Source of the DNA: Leclercia sp. UBA7405
GTDB lineage: Bacteria; Pseudomonadota; Gammaproteobacteria; Enterobacterales; Enterobacteriaceae
DNA: 6,789 nucleotides
Direction of reading: 5' to 3'
Assembly (NCBI GenBank): GCA_002469605.1
Contig: DKMV01000138.1
Location: 21,131-27,919 of the forward strand
The notes beneath the pieces were generated by a model that saw only the letters and a list, made by a program, of their open reading frames with translations, was not told the origin of the DNA and did not search any database. A program made the position numbers and the translations under genes. This document shows, in pieces, positions 1-6,789 of this stretch; positions within the stretch are counted from its first letter, which is position 1, and each line of letters begins with the position of its first letter.

Positions 1-651
1 CTGATACTCATCCACCAGCAGGTAGCGGATTTTGTTCTGCCAGCGTTCGCGCACCTCTTCATTACGCTGCAGCAGCAGGGTCGGCAGCAGAATAAGATCG
101 TCAAAATCGAGAACGTTACAGGCCTTCAGGTGCGCATCGTACAGGCTGTAGCAGTGGGCAAAGATCCGATCGCGCTCGCCTTTGGCGCTTGCCGCCGCCT
201 GCGCGGGGGTCATCAGATCGTTTTTCCAGTTAGAGATCGTCGAGATCAGCTGCTGGAGGATCAGCTTATCGTCCTCGATCAAGCCTTCGGTCAGCTCTTT
301 CAGGAGCGCCACCTGATCGGTATCGTCAAACAGGGAGAAGTTAGACTTCATTCCCAGCGCGGCGTATTCGCGTTTAATGATATCCAGCCCCAGGGTGTGG
401 AAGGTGGAGATCATCAGGCCGCGCGCCTCTTTGCGTCCCAGCGTCTGGCCGACACGCTCTTTCATTTCGCGCGCCGCTTTATTGGTAAAGGTCACCGCCG
501 CGATATGGCGCGCCTGATAACCGCAGCCGCGAATGAGGTGGGCAATTTTATTGGTGATAACGCGGGTTTTACCGGAACCTGCCCCTGCCAGCACCAGGCA
601 TGGTCCAGTAACGAATTCGACCGCTTGTTGTTGTCCAGGGTTTAAACGCAT
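1..651 (-). CDS. rep: Rep, ATP-dependent 3'-5' DNA helicase (N-terminal part; truncated by window edge)
   Basis: Reading leftwards from the ATG at 651-649, the frame is open for 217 codons to base 1 and begins [14 protein letters not shown], which I recognise as Rep, an SF1A (UvrD/PcrA-type) helicase that travels with the replisome and clears bound proteins ahead of forks. Visible motifs are a Q-motif region at residues 3-9, Walker A AGAGSGKT at 22-29 with Lys28, motif Ia around 53-60 (VTFTNKAA), motif Ib STFHT at 82-86, and motif II DEYQ at 214-217, exactly at the window edge. No frameshift or stop interrupts it. Domains 1B (in part), 2A and 2B, about 455 residues by comparison with the 673-residue E. 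coli protein, lie outside. It is transcribed divergently from the parvulin pair. The start is supported by the conserved N-terminus; the Shine-Dalgarno sequence is weak. UvrD is the alternative, but the N-terminal sequence and the neighbourhood favour Rep. Confidence 0.96.
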   Translation of the reverse strand, partial: MRLNPGQQQAVEFVTGPCLVLAGAGSGKTRVITNKIAHLIRGCGYQARHIAAVTFTNKAAREMKERVGQTLGRKEARGLMISTFHTLGLDIIKREYAALGMKSNFSLFDDTDQVALLKELTEGLIEDDKLILQQLISTISNWKNDLMTPAQAAASAKGERDRIFAHCYSLYDAHLKACNVLDFDDLILLPTLLLQRNEEVRERWQNKIRYLLVDEYQ

Positions 652-684
652 GGGTGTGTTGCTCAATCTTCGAACGGGGTGGGG

Positions 685-693
685 ATTGTAGCA
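685..693 (-). promoter_or_regulatory. Candidate rep promoter, extended -10 element
   Basis: On the minus strand the bases read TGCTACAAT, an extended -10 (TGn followed by TACAAT, 5 of 6 matches to TATAAT), about 33 bases upstream of the rep ATG. No good -35 hexamer lies 16-18 bases upstream, which is tolerable when the TGn extension is present. Transcription would start near 678. This is inference from sequence match and position only. Confidence 0.45.
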
Positions 694-721
694 GAAAGCC
701 GGGCGCAGATTTACCGGGTAA

Positions 722-730
722 TGATAAAGT
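722..730 (+). promoter_or_regulatory. Weak candidate promoter for the upstream parvulin gene
   Basis: TGATAAAGT can be read as TGn followed by TAAAGT (4 of 6 matches to the -10 consensus). It would give a start near 737 and a leader of about 27 bases before the ATG at 764. No convincing -35 element is present. This is the best candidate in the intergenic region on this strand, but it is weak. Confidence 0.22.
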
Positions 731-763
731 GACGACAGCGCATTTAACCCGGAGAACCGAACC

Positions 764-1376
<613 letters not shown>

Positions 1377-1380
1377 ACAG

Positions 1381-1407
1381 TAAGGCCTTCTCAAAGAGAA
1401 GGCCTTA
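1381..1407. terminator. Bidirectional intrinsic terminator between ppiC and ilvC
   Basis: A perfect 12-bp inverted repeat (taaggccttctc, 1381-1392; gagaaggcctta, 1396-1407) encloses a three-base aaa loop. It starts four bases after the ppiC stop and lies 42 bases beyond the ilvC stop. The trailing tracts are moderately T-rich on each strand (aatattt on plus, ctgtttattt on minus), consistent with terminating both convergent transcripts. Confidence 0.82.
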
Positions 1408-1420
1408 AATATTTGGTTGG

Positions 1421-1440
1421 GGTGCGGATCAGCCCGCACC
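1421..1440 (-). terminator. Second hairpin in the ilvC 3' untranslated region
   Basis: A 7-bp GC-rich inverted repeat (ggtgcgg, 1421-1427; ccgcacc, 1434-1440) with a six-base loop lies eight bases past the ilvC stop codon. On the minus strand it is followed by ccaaccaaatattt and not by a clean T-tract, so it is a poor terminator alone. It may assist the stronger hairpin beyond it or protect the ilvC mRNA 3' end. Confidence 0.4.
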
Positions 1441-1448
1441 TGTCAGAA

Positions 1449-2924
1449 TTAGCCTGCAACCGCGATACGCTTCATATCGGTCATATAGCCACGCAGTTTC
1501 TGACCTACTTTCTCGATCTCATGGCTGCGAATCGCATCGTTCACGTCGCGCAGCTGGGCGTTATCTACCGCACCTTCACTAATCGCTTTACCCAGATCGC
1601 CCGTTTGCAGAGTGGTCATGAACTCTTTCAGCAGCGGCACGCAGGCATAAGAGAACAGGTAGTTACCGTATTCAGCGGTATCAGAGATAACCACATTCAT
1701 TTCGTACAGACGCTTACGGGCGATGGTGTTGGCAATCAGCGGCAGCTCGTGCAGTGATTCATAGTAAGCAGACTCTTCGATGATGCCGGAATCCACCATG
1801 GTTTCGAACGCCAGCTCAACGCCTGCTTTCACCATGGCGATCATCAGTACGCCTTTATCGAAGTACTCCTGCTCGCTGATTTTACCTTCAAACTGCGGAG
1901 CGGTTTCGAACGCGGTTTTACCGGTCTCTTCACGCCAGGTCAGCAGATTTTTATCATCGTTGGCCCAGTCAGCCATCATACCGGAGGAGAATTCGCCGGA
2001 GATGATGTCATCCATATGTTTCTGGAACAGCGGCGCCATGATGGTTTTCAGCTGTTCAGAGAGCGCATAGGCGCGCAGTTTTGCCGGGTTGGAGAGACGG
2101 TCCATCATCAGGGTGATGCCGCCCTGCTTCAGCGCTTCGGTGATGGTTTCCCAGCCGAACTGAATCAGTTTTTCCGCATAGGCCGGGTCGGTACCCTCTT
2201 CCACCAGCTTGTCGAAGCAGAGCAGAGAGCCGGCCTGCAGCATACCGCACAGGATTGTCTGCTCGCCCATCAGGTCAGATTTCACTTCCGCAACGAAGGA
2301 TGACTCCAGCACGCCGGCACGGTGACCGCCGGTCGCCGCGGCCCAGGCTTTGGCAATCGCCATGCCTTCGCCTTTCGGGTCGTTTTCCGGGTGAACGGCG
2401 ATAAGGGTTGGAACACCAAAGCCACGTTTGTACTCTTCACGAACTTCGGTACCCGGGCATTTCGGCGCAACCATCACGACGGTGATGTCTTTACGGATCT
2501 GCTCGCCCACCTCAACGATGTTAAAGCCGTGGGAGTAGCCCAGCGCCGCGCCGTCTTTCATCAGCGGCTGTACGGAACGCACTACGTCGGAGTGCTGTTT
2601 GTCCGGCGTCAGGTTAACCACCAGATCCGCCTGCGGGATCAGCTCTTCGTAAGTACCTACTTTGAAACCATTTTCGGTCGCTTTGCGCCATGAAGCACGC
2701 TTTTCAGCGATGGCTTCTTTACGCAGGGCGTAGGAGATATCCAGCCCGGAGTCACGCATGTTCAGACCCTGGTTTAGGCCCTGAGCGCCACAGCCGACGA
2801 TGACCACTTTTTTACCCTGAAGATAGCTGGCGCCATCGGCAAATTCGTCACGCCCCATAAAGCGGCATTTGCCCAGCTGAGCCAGCTGCTGGCGCAGATT
2901 CAGTGTGTTGAAGTAGTTAGCCAT
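1449..2924 (-). CDS. ilvC: IlvC, ketol-acid reductoisomerase (NADP+), class II long form
   Basis: This 491-residue enzyme has the same length as E. coli IlvC. It converts 2-acetolactate or 2-aceto-2-hydroxybutanoate to the 2,3-dihydroxy acids of valine, leucine and isoleucine synthesis, using Mg2+ and NADPH. The N-terminal Rossmann domain has GCGAQG at 44-49 and the NADPH-phosphate ligands Arg68, Arg76 and Ser78. Catalytic and metal residues are in register: His132, Lys155, Glu213, Asp217, Glu221, Glu389, Glu393 and Ser414. The duplicated C-terminal knot domain makes this the long class II form typical of enterobacteria and plants. The start has a Shine-Dalgarno GAGGT (2935-2931) six bases upstream. 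It is a single-gene transcription unit divergent from ilvY, in the family pattern where IlvY plus acetohydroxy acid substrate induces it. No anomalies seen. Confidence 0.99.
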   Translation of the reverse strand: MANYFNTLNLRQQLAQLGKCRFMGRDEFADGASYLQGKKVVIVGCGAQGLNQGLNMRDSGLDISYALRKEAIAEKRASWRKATENGFKVGTYEELIPQADLVVNLTPDKQHSDVVRSVQPLMKDGAALGYSHGFNIVEVGEQIRKDITVVMVAPKCPGTEVREEYKRGFGVPTLIAVHPENDPKGEGMAIAKAWAAATGGHRAGVLESSFVAEVKSDLMGEQTILCGMLQAGSLLCFDKLVEEGTDPAYAEKLIQFGWETITEALKQGGITLMMDRLSNPAKLRAYALSEQLKTIMAPLFQKHMDDIISGEFSSGMMADWANDDKNLLTWREETGKTAFETAPQFEGKISEQEYFDKGVLMIAMVKAGVELAFETMVDSGIIEESAYYESLHELPLIANTIARKRLYEMNVVISDTAEYGNYLFSYACVPLLKEFMTTLQTGDLGKAISEGAVDNAQLRDVNDAIRSHEIEKVGQKLRGYMTDMKRIAVAG

Positions 2925-2984
2925 GGTGATACCTCGTGATGTTGTGCGTCTTATTGTTCGGGTCGCTTATGCGAGAATGAACTT

Positions 2985-3013
2985 ACTATATGACAGGAAA
3001 TTTATTGCGGAAA
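2985..3013 (-). promoter_or_regulatory. Candidate ilvC promoter
   Basis: On the minus strand TATAGT (2990-2985) serves as -10 and TTTCCG (3013-3008) as a poor -35, with a 17-base spacer. Transcription would start near 2978, leaving a leader of about 54 bases. The weak -35 sits immediately beside the promoter-proximal candidate IlvY site, as expected for a promoter that depends on a LysR-type activator. The leader also holds a short TCGC/GCGA inverted repeat (2963-2974), too small to assign a role. Confidence 0.55.
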
Positions 3014-3028
3014 TTGATATATTCACAA
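3014..3028. promoter_or_regulatory. Candidate IlvY operator O2 (ilvC-proximal, imperfect)
   Basis: TTGATATATTCACAA is an imperfect 15-bp dyad (outer three bases of each arm pair) containing a T-N11-A core at 3015-3027. Its centre is 22 bases from that of the better site, two helical turns, and it abuts the ilvC -35. This matches the activation-site arrangement of LysR-type regulators and the tandem O1/O2 operators known for E. coli ilvYC. The exact bounds are inferred. Confidence 0.5.
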
Positions 3029-3051
3029 CGTCACGTTGCAATTTATGCAAT
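3022..3051 (+). promoter_or_regulatory. Candidate ilvY promoter
   Basis: TTCACA at 3022-3027 matches the -35 consensus at five of six positions. The -10 is unclear: TATGCA (3044-3049, spacer 16) or TGCAAT (3046-3051, spacer 18). TATAAA at 3051-3056 is a better hexamer but is too far from this -35. Any of these overlaps the O1 site, so bound IlvY should repress its own gene. Confidence 0.4.
3036..3050. promoter_or_regulatory. Candidate IlvY operator O1 (high-affinity recognition site)
   Basis: TTGCAATTTATGCAA is a perfect dyad, TTGCA and TGCAA around a five-base AT-only centre, with the T-N11-A core typical of LysR-type sites at 3037-3049. It overlaps the ilvY promoter, fitting autorepression, while its partner site lies towards ilvC. 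Assignment rests on symmetry and on the known ilvYC arrangement in E. coli. Confidence 0.68.
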
Positions 3052-3061
3052 ATAAAATTCT

Positions 3062-3076
3062 GGAGTGGAATCGGTG
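3062..3076 (+). promoter_or_regulatory. ilvY ribosome binding site and GTG start
   Basis: GGAG at 3062-3065 lies eight bases before a GTG codon at 3074. An in-frame GTG at 3065 would add three residues but overlaps this Shine-Dalgarno and has none of its own. The 3074 start gives the N-terminus MDLRDLK known from E. coli IlvY. Confidence 0.65.
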
Positions 3077-3964
3077 GATTTACGCGATCTGAAAATGTTT
3101 TTGCATCTGGCGGAGAGCCGCCATTTCGGCCGCAGCGCGCGGGCGATGCACGTCAGCCCTTCCACGCTTTCCCGGCAGATCCAGCGGCTGGAAGAGGATC
3201 TCGCGCAGCCGCTGTTTGTACGCGATAACCGCACCGTCACCCTTACCGAAGCGGGTGAGGAGCTGCGCACCTTCGCCCAGCAAACGCTGTTGCAGTACCA
3301 GCAGCTGCGGCACACCATCGATCAGCAGGGGCCTTCTCTCTCAGGCGAGCTCCATATCTTCTGTTCCGTTACCGCCGCCTACAGCCACTTACCGCCCATT
3401 CTGGACCGCTTTCGGGCAGAACACCCCTCGGTTGAGATCAAGCTGACCACCGGTGATGCCGCCGATGCGATGGAAAAGGTGGTAACCCGCGAAGCCGACC
3501 TGGCCATCGCCGGTAAACCCGAAACCCTGCCGGGCGCGGTAGCCTTCTCGATGCTGGAGAACCTGGCCGTGGTCCTGATTGCACCGGCGCTACCCTGCCC
3601 GGTGCGTAATCAGGTATCGGTTGAAAAGCCCGACTGGTCAACTGTGCCCTTTATCATGGCCGATCAGGGGCCGGTGCGCCGACGCATTGAGCTGTGGTTC
3701 AGGCGGCAGAAAATCAGTAACCCCTCGATTTACGCGACCGTGGGCGGCCATGAGGCGATGGTGTCGATGGTGGCGCTCGGCTGCGGCGTGGCATTATTGC
3801 CGGAGGTAGTGCTGGAAAACAGCCCGGAGCCGGTGCGCAATCGCGTGATGATTCTGGAGCGCAGCGATGAGAAAACGCCGTTTGAGCTTGGCGTCTGCGC
3901 ACAAAAAAAGCGGCTGCATGAGCCGCTTATTGATGCGTTCTGGAAATTACTGCCGGGCAGTTAA
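3074..3964 (+). CDS. ilvY: IlvY, LysR-type transcriptional activator of ilvC
   Basis: From the GTG at 3074 this gives 296 residues, usual for LysR-type regulators (E. coli IlvY has 297). The N-terminal winged helix-turn-helix spans about residues 1-60, with the HTH near 18-37 (FGRSARAMHVSPSTLSRQIQ), then a linker helix to about 85 and a periplasmic-binding-like effector domain to the end. In the known system IlvY binds tandem operators between ilvY and ilvC, and acetolactate or acetohydroxybutanoate triggers ilvC transcription; it represses itself. The divergent arrangement with ilvC and the TTGCA dyads upstream agree. The extreme C-terminus (LLPGS) differs from E. coli as I recall it. The last codons overlap the intrinsic terminator of the opposite strand, and the TAA stop shares TTAA with the ilvA stop. 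I see no terminator for ilvY itself. Confidence 0.97.
   Translation: MDLRDLKMFLHLAESRHFGRSARAMHVSPSTLSRQIQRLEEDLAQPLFVRDNRTVTLTEAGEELRTFAQQTLLQYQQLRHTIDQQGPSLSGELHIFCSVTAAYSHLPPILDRFRAEHPSVEIKLTTGDAADAMEKVVTREADLAIAGKPETLPGAVAFSMLENLAVVLIAPALPCPVRNQVSVEKPDWSTVPFIMADQGPVRRRIELWFRRQKISNPSIYATVGGHEAMVSMVALGCGVALLPEVVLENSPEPVRNRVMILERSDEKTPFELGVCAQKKRLHEPLIDAFWKLLPGS
3903..3928 (-). terminator. Intrinsic terminator of the ilvGMEDA operon, inside ilvY
   Basis: On the minus strand a perfect 8-bp stem AAGCGGCT/AGCCGCTT (3928-3921 and 3915-3908) with a five-base loop is followed directly by seven Ts (3909-3903), the first two shared with the stem. It begins 32 bases after the ilvA stop codon. On the plus strand the stem is not followed by Ts, so it should act only on ilvA-side transcription. 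It encodes IlvY residues 277-285 (QKKRLHEPL). Confidence 0.88.
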
Positions 3965-5505
3965 CCTGCCAGGAAGAAGCGAAACGCCGGATTATGGGTT
4001 TCGTCGTGGCACTCATAGCCCAGCTCGTTAAGCCGCGTTTCGAAATCCGGCTCGTGCTCGCCCAGCTCAAACGCCGCCAGCACGCGGCCATAGTCGGTGC
4101 CGTGGCTACGGTAGTGGAACAGGGAGATGTTCCAGTGCGTACCCAGAGTATGCAGGAACTTAAGCAGCGCACCCGGCGATTCCGGGAACTCGAAGCTATA
4201 CAGACGTTCCTGTAACGGCTTCGATGGTCGCCCACCCACCATATAACGCACATGCAGCTTCGCCATCTCATCATCGGAGAGATCCACCACGCTGTAACCG
4301 CCGTTGTGCAGCAGGTTGAGGATCTCGGTGCGCTCCTCCAGCCCGCGGCTCAGGCGCACACCAACGAAAATGCAGGCATCTCTGGCATCGGCAAAGCGAT
4401 AGTTGAACTCCGTAACGGAGCGTCCTCCCAGCAGTTGGCAAAACTTCAGGAAGCTGCCTTTCTCTTCCGGGATGGTCACCGCCAGCAGGGCTTCGCGCTG
4501 TTCACCCAGCTCGCAGCGTTCAGAGACGTAGCGCAGCCCGTGGAAGTTGACGTTCGCCCCCGAAAGCACGTGCGCCAGACGTTCGCCGCGAATGTTATGT
4601 CGGGCGATATATTTTTTCATCCCCGCCAGCGCCAGGGCGCCGGACGGCTCCGCCACCGCTCGCACATCTTCAAACAGATCCTTCATGGCCGCGCAGATGG
4701 CATCGCTGTCGACGGTGATAATGTCGTCGAGATACTCCTGGCACAGGCGGAAGGTTTCATCACCGATACGTTTGACCGCCACCCCTTCGGCAAACAGCCC
4801 CACCCGCGGTAAATCGACGGGATGACCGGCCTCCAGCGCCGCCTTCAGGCAGGCTGAATCTTCTGCTTCTACCGCAATCACCTTAATCTGCGGCATCAGC
4901 TGTTTGATCAGCACCGCCACGCCTGCCGCCAGACCGCCGCCGCCGACCGGCACGAACACGCGATCGAGATGGGCATCCTGCTGCAATAACTCCAGCGCCA
5001 GGGTGCCCTGCCCGGCAATCACCATCGGATGATCAAAAGGCGGCACCCAGGTAAACCCCTGCTGCTGCGCCAGCTCAATCGCTCTGGCTTTCGCCTCATC
5101 GAAATTGGCGCCGTGAAGCAAAACCTCGCCTCCGAAACCACGCACCGCATCCACTTTGATATCTGCCGTAGCCACCGGCATCACGATCAGCGCCTTTAGT
5201 CCCAGACGGGCGGCGGAGAAGGCTACCCCCTGGGCATGGTTGCCCGCAGAGGCGGTGATCACCCCACGCGCTTTTTGCTCTTCGGTCAGCCCGGCCATCA
5301 TGGCGTAGGCGCCACGCAGCTTAAAGCTGTGTACCGGCTGGCGGTCTTCGCGCTTCACCAGGATCACGTTATCGAGGCGCGAAGAGATTTTTTCCATCTT
5401 TTGCAGCGGTGTGACCTGCGCCGCTTCATAGACCGGGGCGCGCAGCACCGCCCTGAGATACTCCGCCCCCTCGGGGGCGGCGGATAAGGGTTGGGATTCG
5501 GCCAT
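3961..5505 (-). CDS. ilvA: IlvA, biosynthetic threonine deaminase (threonine ammonia-lyase)
   Basis: This 514-residue enzyme has the same length as E. coli IlvA. It is the PLP-dependent first step of isoleucine synthesis, converting L-threonine to 2-oxobutanoate and ammonia. The catalytic half (about 1-320, fold type II) shows the Schiff-base Lys62 in SFKLRG, SAGNHAQG at 86-93, the phosphate-binding GGGGL at 188-192 and Ser315 in LSGAN. The regulatory half has two ACT-like repeats, about 339-411 and 434-505, the feedback site for isoleucine inhibition and valine activation; two full repeats separate it from catabolic TdcB. It follows ilvD with two bases between stop and start, so translation is probably coupled. 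Transcription comes from the upstream ilvGMEDA promoter and attenuator outside the window. A GC-rich hairpin lies at codons 9-15, and the stop codon overlaps that of ilvY. Intact. Confidence 0.99.
   Translation of the reverse strand: MAESQPLSAAPEGAEYLRAVLRAPVYEAAQVTPLQKMEKISSRLDNVILVKREDRQPVHSFKLRGAYAMMAGLTEEQKARGVITASAGNHAQGVAFSAARLGLKALIVMPVATADIKVDAVRGFGGEVLLHGANFDEAKARAIELAQQQGFTWVPPFDHPMVIAGQGTLALELLQQDAHLDRVFVPVGGGGLAAGVAVLIKQLMPQIKVIAVEAEDSACLKAALEAGHPVDLPRVGLFAEGVAVKRIGDETFRLCQEYLDDIITVDSDAICAAMKDLFEDVRAVAEPSGALALAGMKKYIARHNIRGERLAHVLSGANVNFHGLRYVSERCELGEQREALLAVTIPEEKGSFLKFCQLLGGRSVTEFNYRFADARDACIFVGVRLSRGLEERTEILNLLHNGGYSVVDLSDDEMAKLHVRYMVGGRPSKPLQERLYSFEFPESPGALLKFLHTLGTHWNISLFHYRSHGTDYGRVLAAFELGEHEPDFETRLNELGYECHDETHNPAFRFFLAG
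5463..5480 (-). other. GC-rich perfect hairpin in the 5' coding end of ilvA
   Basis: CCGCCCCC (5463-5470) and GGGGGCGG (5473-5480) form a perfect 8-bp inverted repeat of only G and C around a two-base centre. In the ilvA message it spans nucleotides 26 to 43 after the A of the ATG, close enough to the start to influence initiation or early elongation. Whether it has any role is unknown; it could simply reflect high-GC codon choice for Ala-Pro-Glu-Gly-Ala-Glu. Confidence 0.4.
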
Positions 5506-5516
5506 CGTTAGCCCCC
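5503..5516 (-). promoter_or_regulatory. ilvD-ilvA junction with the ilvA Shine-Dalgarno inside ilvD
   Basis: On the minus strand GGGGG (5516-5512), part of the final Gly-Gly codons of ilvD, lies six bases before the ilvA ATG (5505-5503). The ilvD TAA (5510-5508) falls between them with a two-base gap. This layout favours translation of ilvA by ribosomes finishing ilvD. Confidence 0.6.
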
Positions 5517-6789
5517 GAGTTTAGATTTATCGCGCACTGCGCCTTTATCTGCACTGGTGGCGAGGCTGGCGTAAGCGCGCAGAGCAAAGGAGACTTCACG
5601 CTGGCGATCTTTCGGCGTCCAGGCTTTATCGCCCCGGGCTTCCTGCGCTTCGCGACGGGCGGCGATCTCCTGGGGGCTCAGCTTCAGCTGAATACCGCGA
5701 TTTGGGATGTCGATTTCGATCAGGTCGCCATCTTCAATGATGGCGATGTTGCCGCCGCTGGCCGCTTCCGGGGAGACGTGGCCGATAGAGAGGCCGGAGG
5801 TCCCGCCGGAGAAACGACCGTCGGTGATCAGCGCACAGGCTTTACCCAGGCCCATCGACTTCAGGAAGGTGGTGGGATAGAGCATCTCCTGCATCCCCGG
5901 GCCGCCCTTCGGCCCTTCGTAGCGAATCACAACCACGTCGCCTGCTACCACTTTGCCGCCGAGGATCGCCTCTACCGCATCGTCCTGGCTTTCGTACACT
6001 TTTGCCGGGCCGGTAAATTTCAGGATGCTGTCATCCACCCCGGCGGTCTTAACGATACAGCCGTTTTCTGCGAAGTTGCCATACAGCACGGCAAGGCCGC
6101 CATCTTTGCTGTAGGCATTTTCCAGCGACCGGATGCAGCCTTCGGCGCGGTCATCGTCCAGGCTATCCCAGCGGCAATCCTGAGAGAACGCCTGAGTGGT
6201 GCGAATACCGGCCGGACCGGCGCGGAACATCTTCTTAACCGCCTCGTCCTGGGTCAGCATGACGTCGTATTTATCCAGCGTCTGAGGCAGCGTCAGGCCG
6301 AGCACGTTTTTCACATCGCGGTTCAGCAGGCCGGCACGATCCAGCTCTCCCAGAATACCGAGGACCCCACCCGCGCGGTGTACGTCTTCCATATGGTACT
6401 TCTGGGTACTCGGCGCGACTTTGCACAGCTGCGGTACCTTACGGGAAAGCTTGTCGATATCGCTCATGGTGAAGTCGATTTCCGCTTCCTGGGCGGCGGC
6501 CAGCAGGTGCAGCACGGTGTTGGTGGAGCCGCCCATGGCGATATCCAGAGTCATGGCGTTCTCAAAGGCCGCCTTGCTGGCGATATTGCGCGGCAGCGCG
6601 CTGGCATCATCCTGCTCGTAATAGCGTTTGGTCAGCTCAACGATGCGCGAACCGGCATTCAGGAACAATTGCTTACGATCCGCGTGGGTCGCCAGCAGCG
6701 AGCCGTTGCCCGGCTGAGACAGGCCCAGCGCTTCGGTCAGACAGTTCATGGAGTTCGCGGTGAACATACCGGAGCAGGAGCCGCAGGTC
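5508..6789 (-). CDS. ilvD: IlvD, dihydroxyacid dehydratase (C-terminal part; truncated by window edge)
   Basis: The frame is open from the right edge to the TAA at 5510-5508, giving 426 full codons of a protein that has 616 residues in E. coli. IlvD uses an iron-sulfur cluster and Mg2+ to dehydrate 2,3-dihydroxy acids to 2-oxoacids, the penultimate step for isoleucine and valine. The visible part begins at TCGSCSG; if the length matches E. coli, its second Cys is Cys195, one of three cluster ligands, the other two lying off the edge. Further family signatures are GGSTNT, the KGGPGMQEM region and [10 protein letters not shown], which holds the serine proposed as catalytic base. The C-terminus (VRDKSKLGG) is intact. 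The ATG at 6767 is an internal Met and not a start. The gene is followed by ilvA after two bases, as in the ilvGMEDA operon. Confidence 0.98.
   Translation of the reverse strand, partial: TCGSCSGMFTANSMNCLTEALGLSQPGNGSLLATHADRKQLFLNAGSRIVELTKRYYEQDDASALPRNIASKAAFENAMTLDIAMGGSTNTVLHLLAAAQEAEIDFTMSDIDKLSRKVPQLCKVAPSTQKYHMEDVHRAGGVLGILGELDRAGLLNRDVKNVLGLTLPQTLDKYDVMLTQDEAVKKMFRAGPAGIRTTQAFSQDCRWDSLDDDRAEGCIRSLENAYSKDGGLAVLYGNFAENGCIVKTAGVDDSILKFTGPAKVYESQDDAVEAILGGKVVAGDVVVIRYEGPKGGPGMQEMLYPTTFLKSMGLGKACALITDGRFSGGTSGLSIGHVSPEAASGGNIAIIEDGDLIEIDIPNRGIQLKLSPQEIAARREAQEARGDKAWTPKDRQREVSFALRAYASLATSADKGAVRDKSKLGG

Noticed and set aside
130..645. Long open frame on the plus strand opposite rep
   Set aside because: It is antisense to an intact, clearly recognisable Rep N-terminus, has no family resemblance and no good ribosome binding site; GC-rich coding DNA often leaves such frames open.
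714..752. CCGGGT/ACCCGG inverted repeat that could mask the first parvulin gene's Shine-Dalgarno
   Set aside because: Only six pairs with a 27-base loop, and the likely transcription start falls inside the repeat, so the RNA arm may not exist.
652..763. Possible remnants of the E. coli yifN/yifO genes between rep and the parvulins
   Set aside because: The gap is only 112 bases and I see no recognisable coding remnant in it.
2322..2693. 123-codon open frame on the plus strand inside ilvC
   Set aside because: Antisense shadow of IlvC with no independent support.
3065..3073. Upstream GTG start for ilvY at 3065
   Set aside because: It overlaps the GGAG that serves the 3074 start and has no ribosome binding site of its own.
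4252..4812. 186-codon open frame on the plus strand inside ilvA
   Set aside because: It is wholly antisense to the conserved IlvA coding region, with no recognisable domain or start signal.

Overview
The window is a stretch of enterobacterial chromosome, the rep-ppiC-ilvC-ilvY-ilvA-ilvD neighbourhood. Gene order, protein lengths and near-identical protein sequences (recalled, not searched) match Escherichia coli and its relatives. Scattered substitutions in IlvA, IlvD and IlvY, and a second ppiC copy, argue for a non-E. coli Enterobacteriaceae such as an Enterobacter, Klebsiella, Citrobacter or Leclercia relative. The genus cannot be fixed from the sequence alone.

Layout from left to right: the N-terminal 217 codons of rep (minus strand, running off the left edge); a divergent intergenic region of 112 bases; two tandem parvulin genes on the plus strand, a ppiC paralogue and then canonical ppiC; a strong bidirectional terminator; ilvC (minus strand); the divergent ilvC/ilvY control region with two candidate IlvY operators; ilvY (plus strand); ilvA (minus strand), convergent with ilvY and sharing the TTAA that holds both stop codons; and the C-terminal 427 codons of ilvD (minus strand, running off the right edge), two bases upstream of ilvA. 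No stretch over 300 bases lacks a gene.

The four ilv genes form most of the isoleucine/valine pathway. IlvA makes 2-oxobutanoate from threonine and is the feedback-controlled entry to isoleucine. IlvC reduces and rearranges the acetohydroxy acids made by acetohydroxyacid synthase (not in the window), and IlvD dehydrates the resulting diols. IlvY senses the IlvC substrates and activates ilvC, while ilvD-ilvA are the end of the ilvGMEDA operon, whose intrinsic terminator lies inside the 3' coding end of ilvY.

I found no wholly new system; this is mostly conserved housekeeping DNA. The points worth a second look are the tandem ppiC paralogue with an intact active site, the ilvY/ilvA 3' junction where coding sequence, terminator and shared stop codons are layered, an A AAA AAG heptamer next to that terminator stem, and a very GC-rich hairpin early in the ilvA message.
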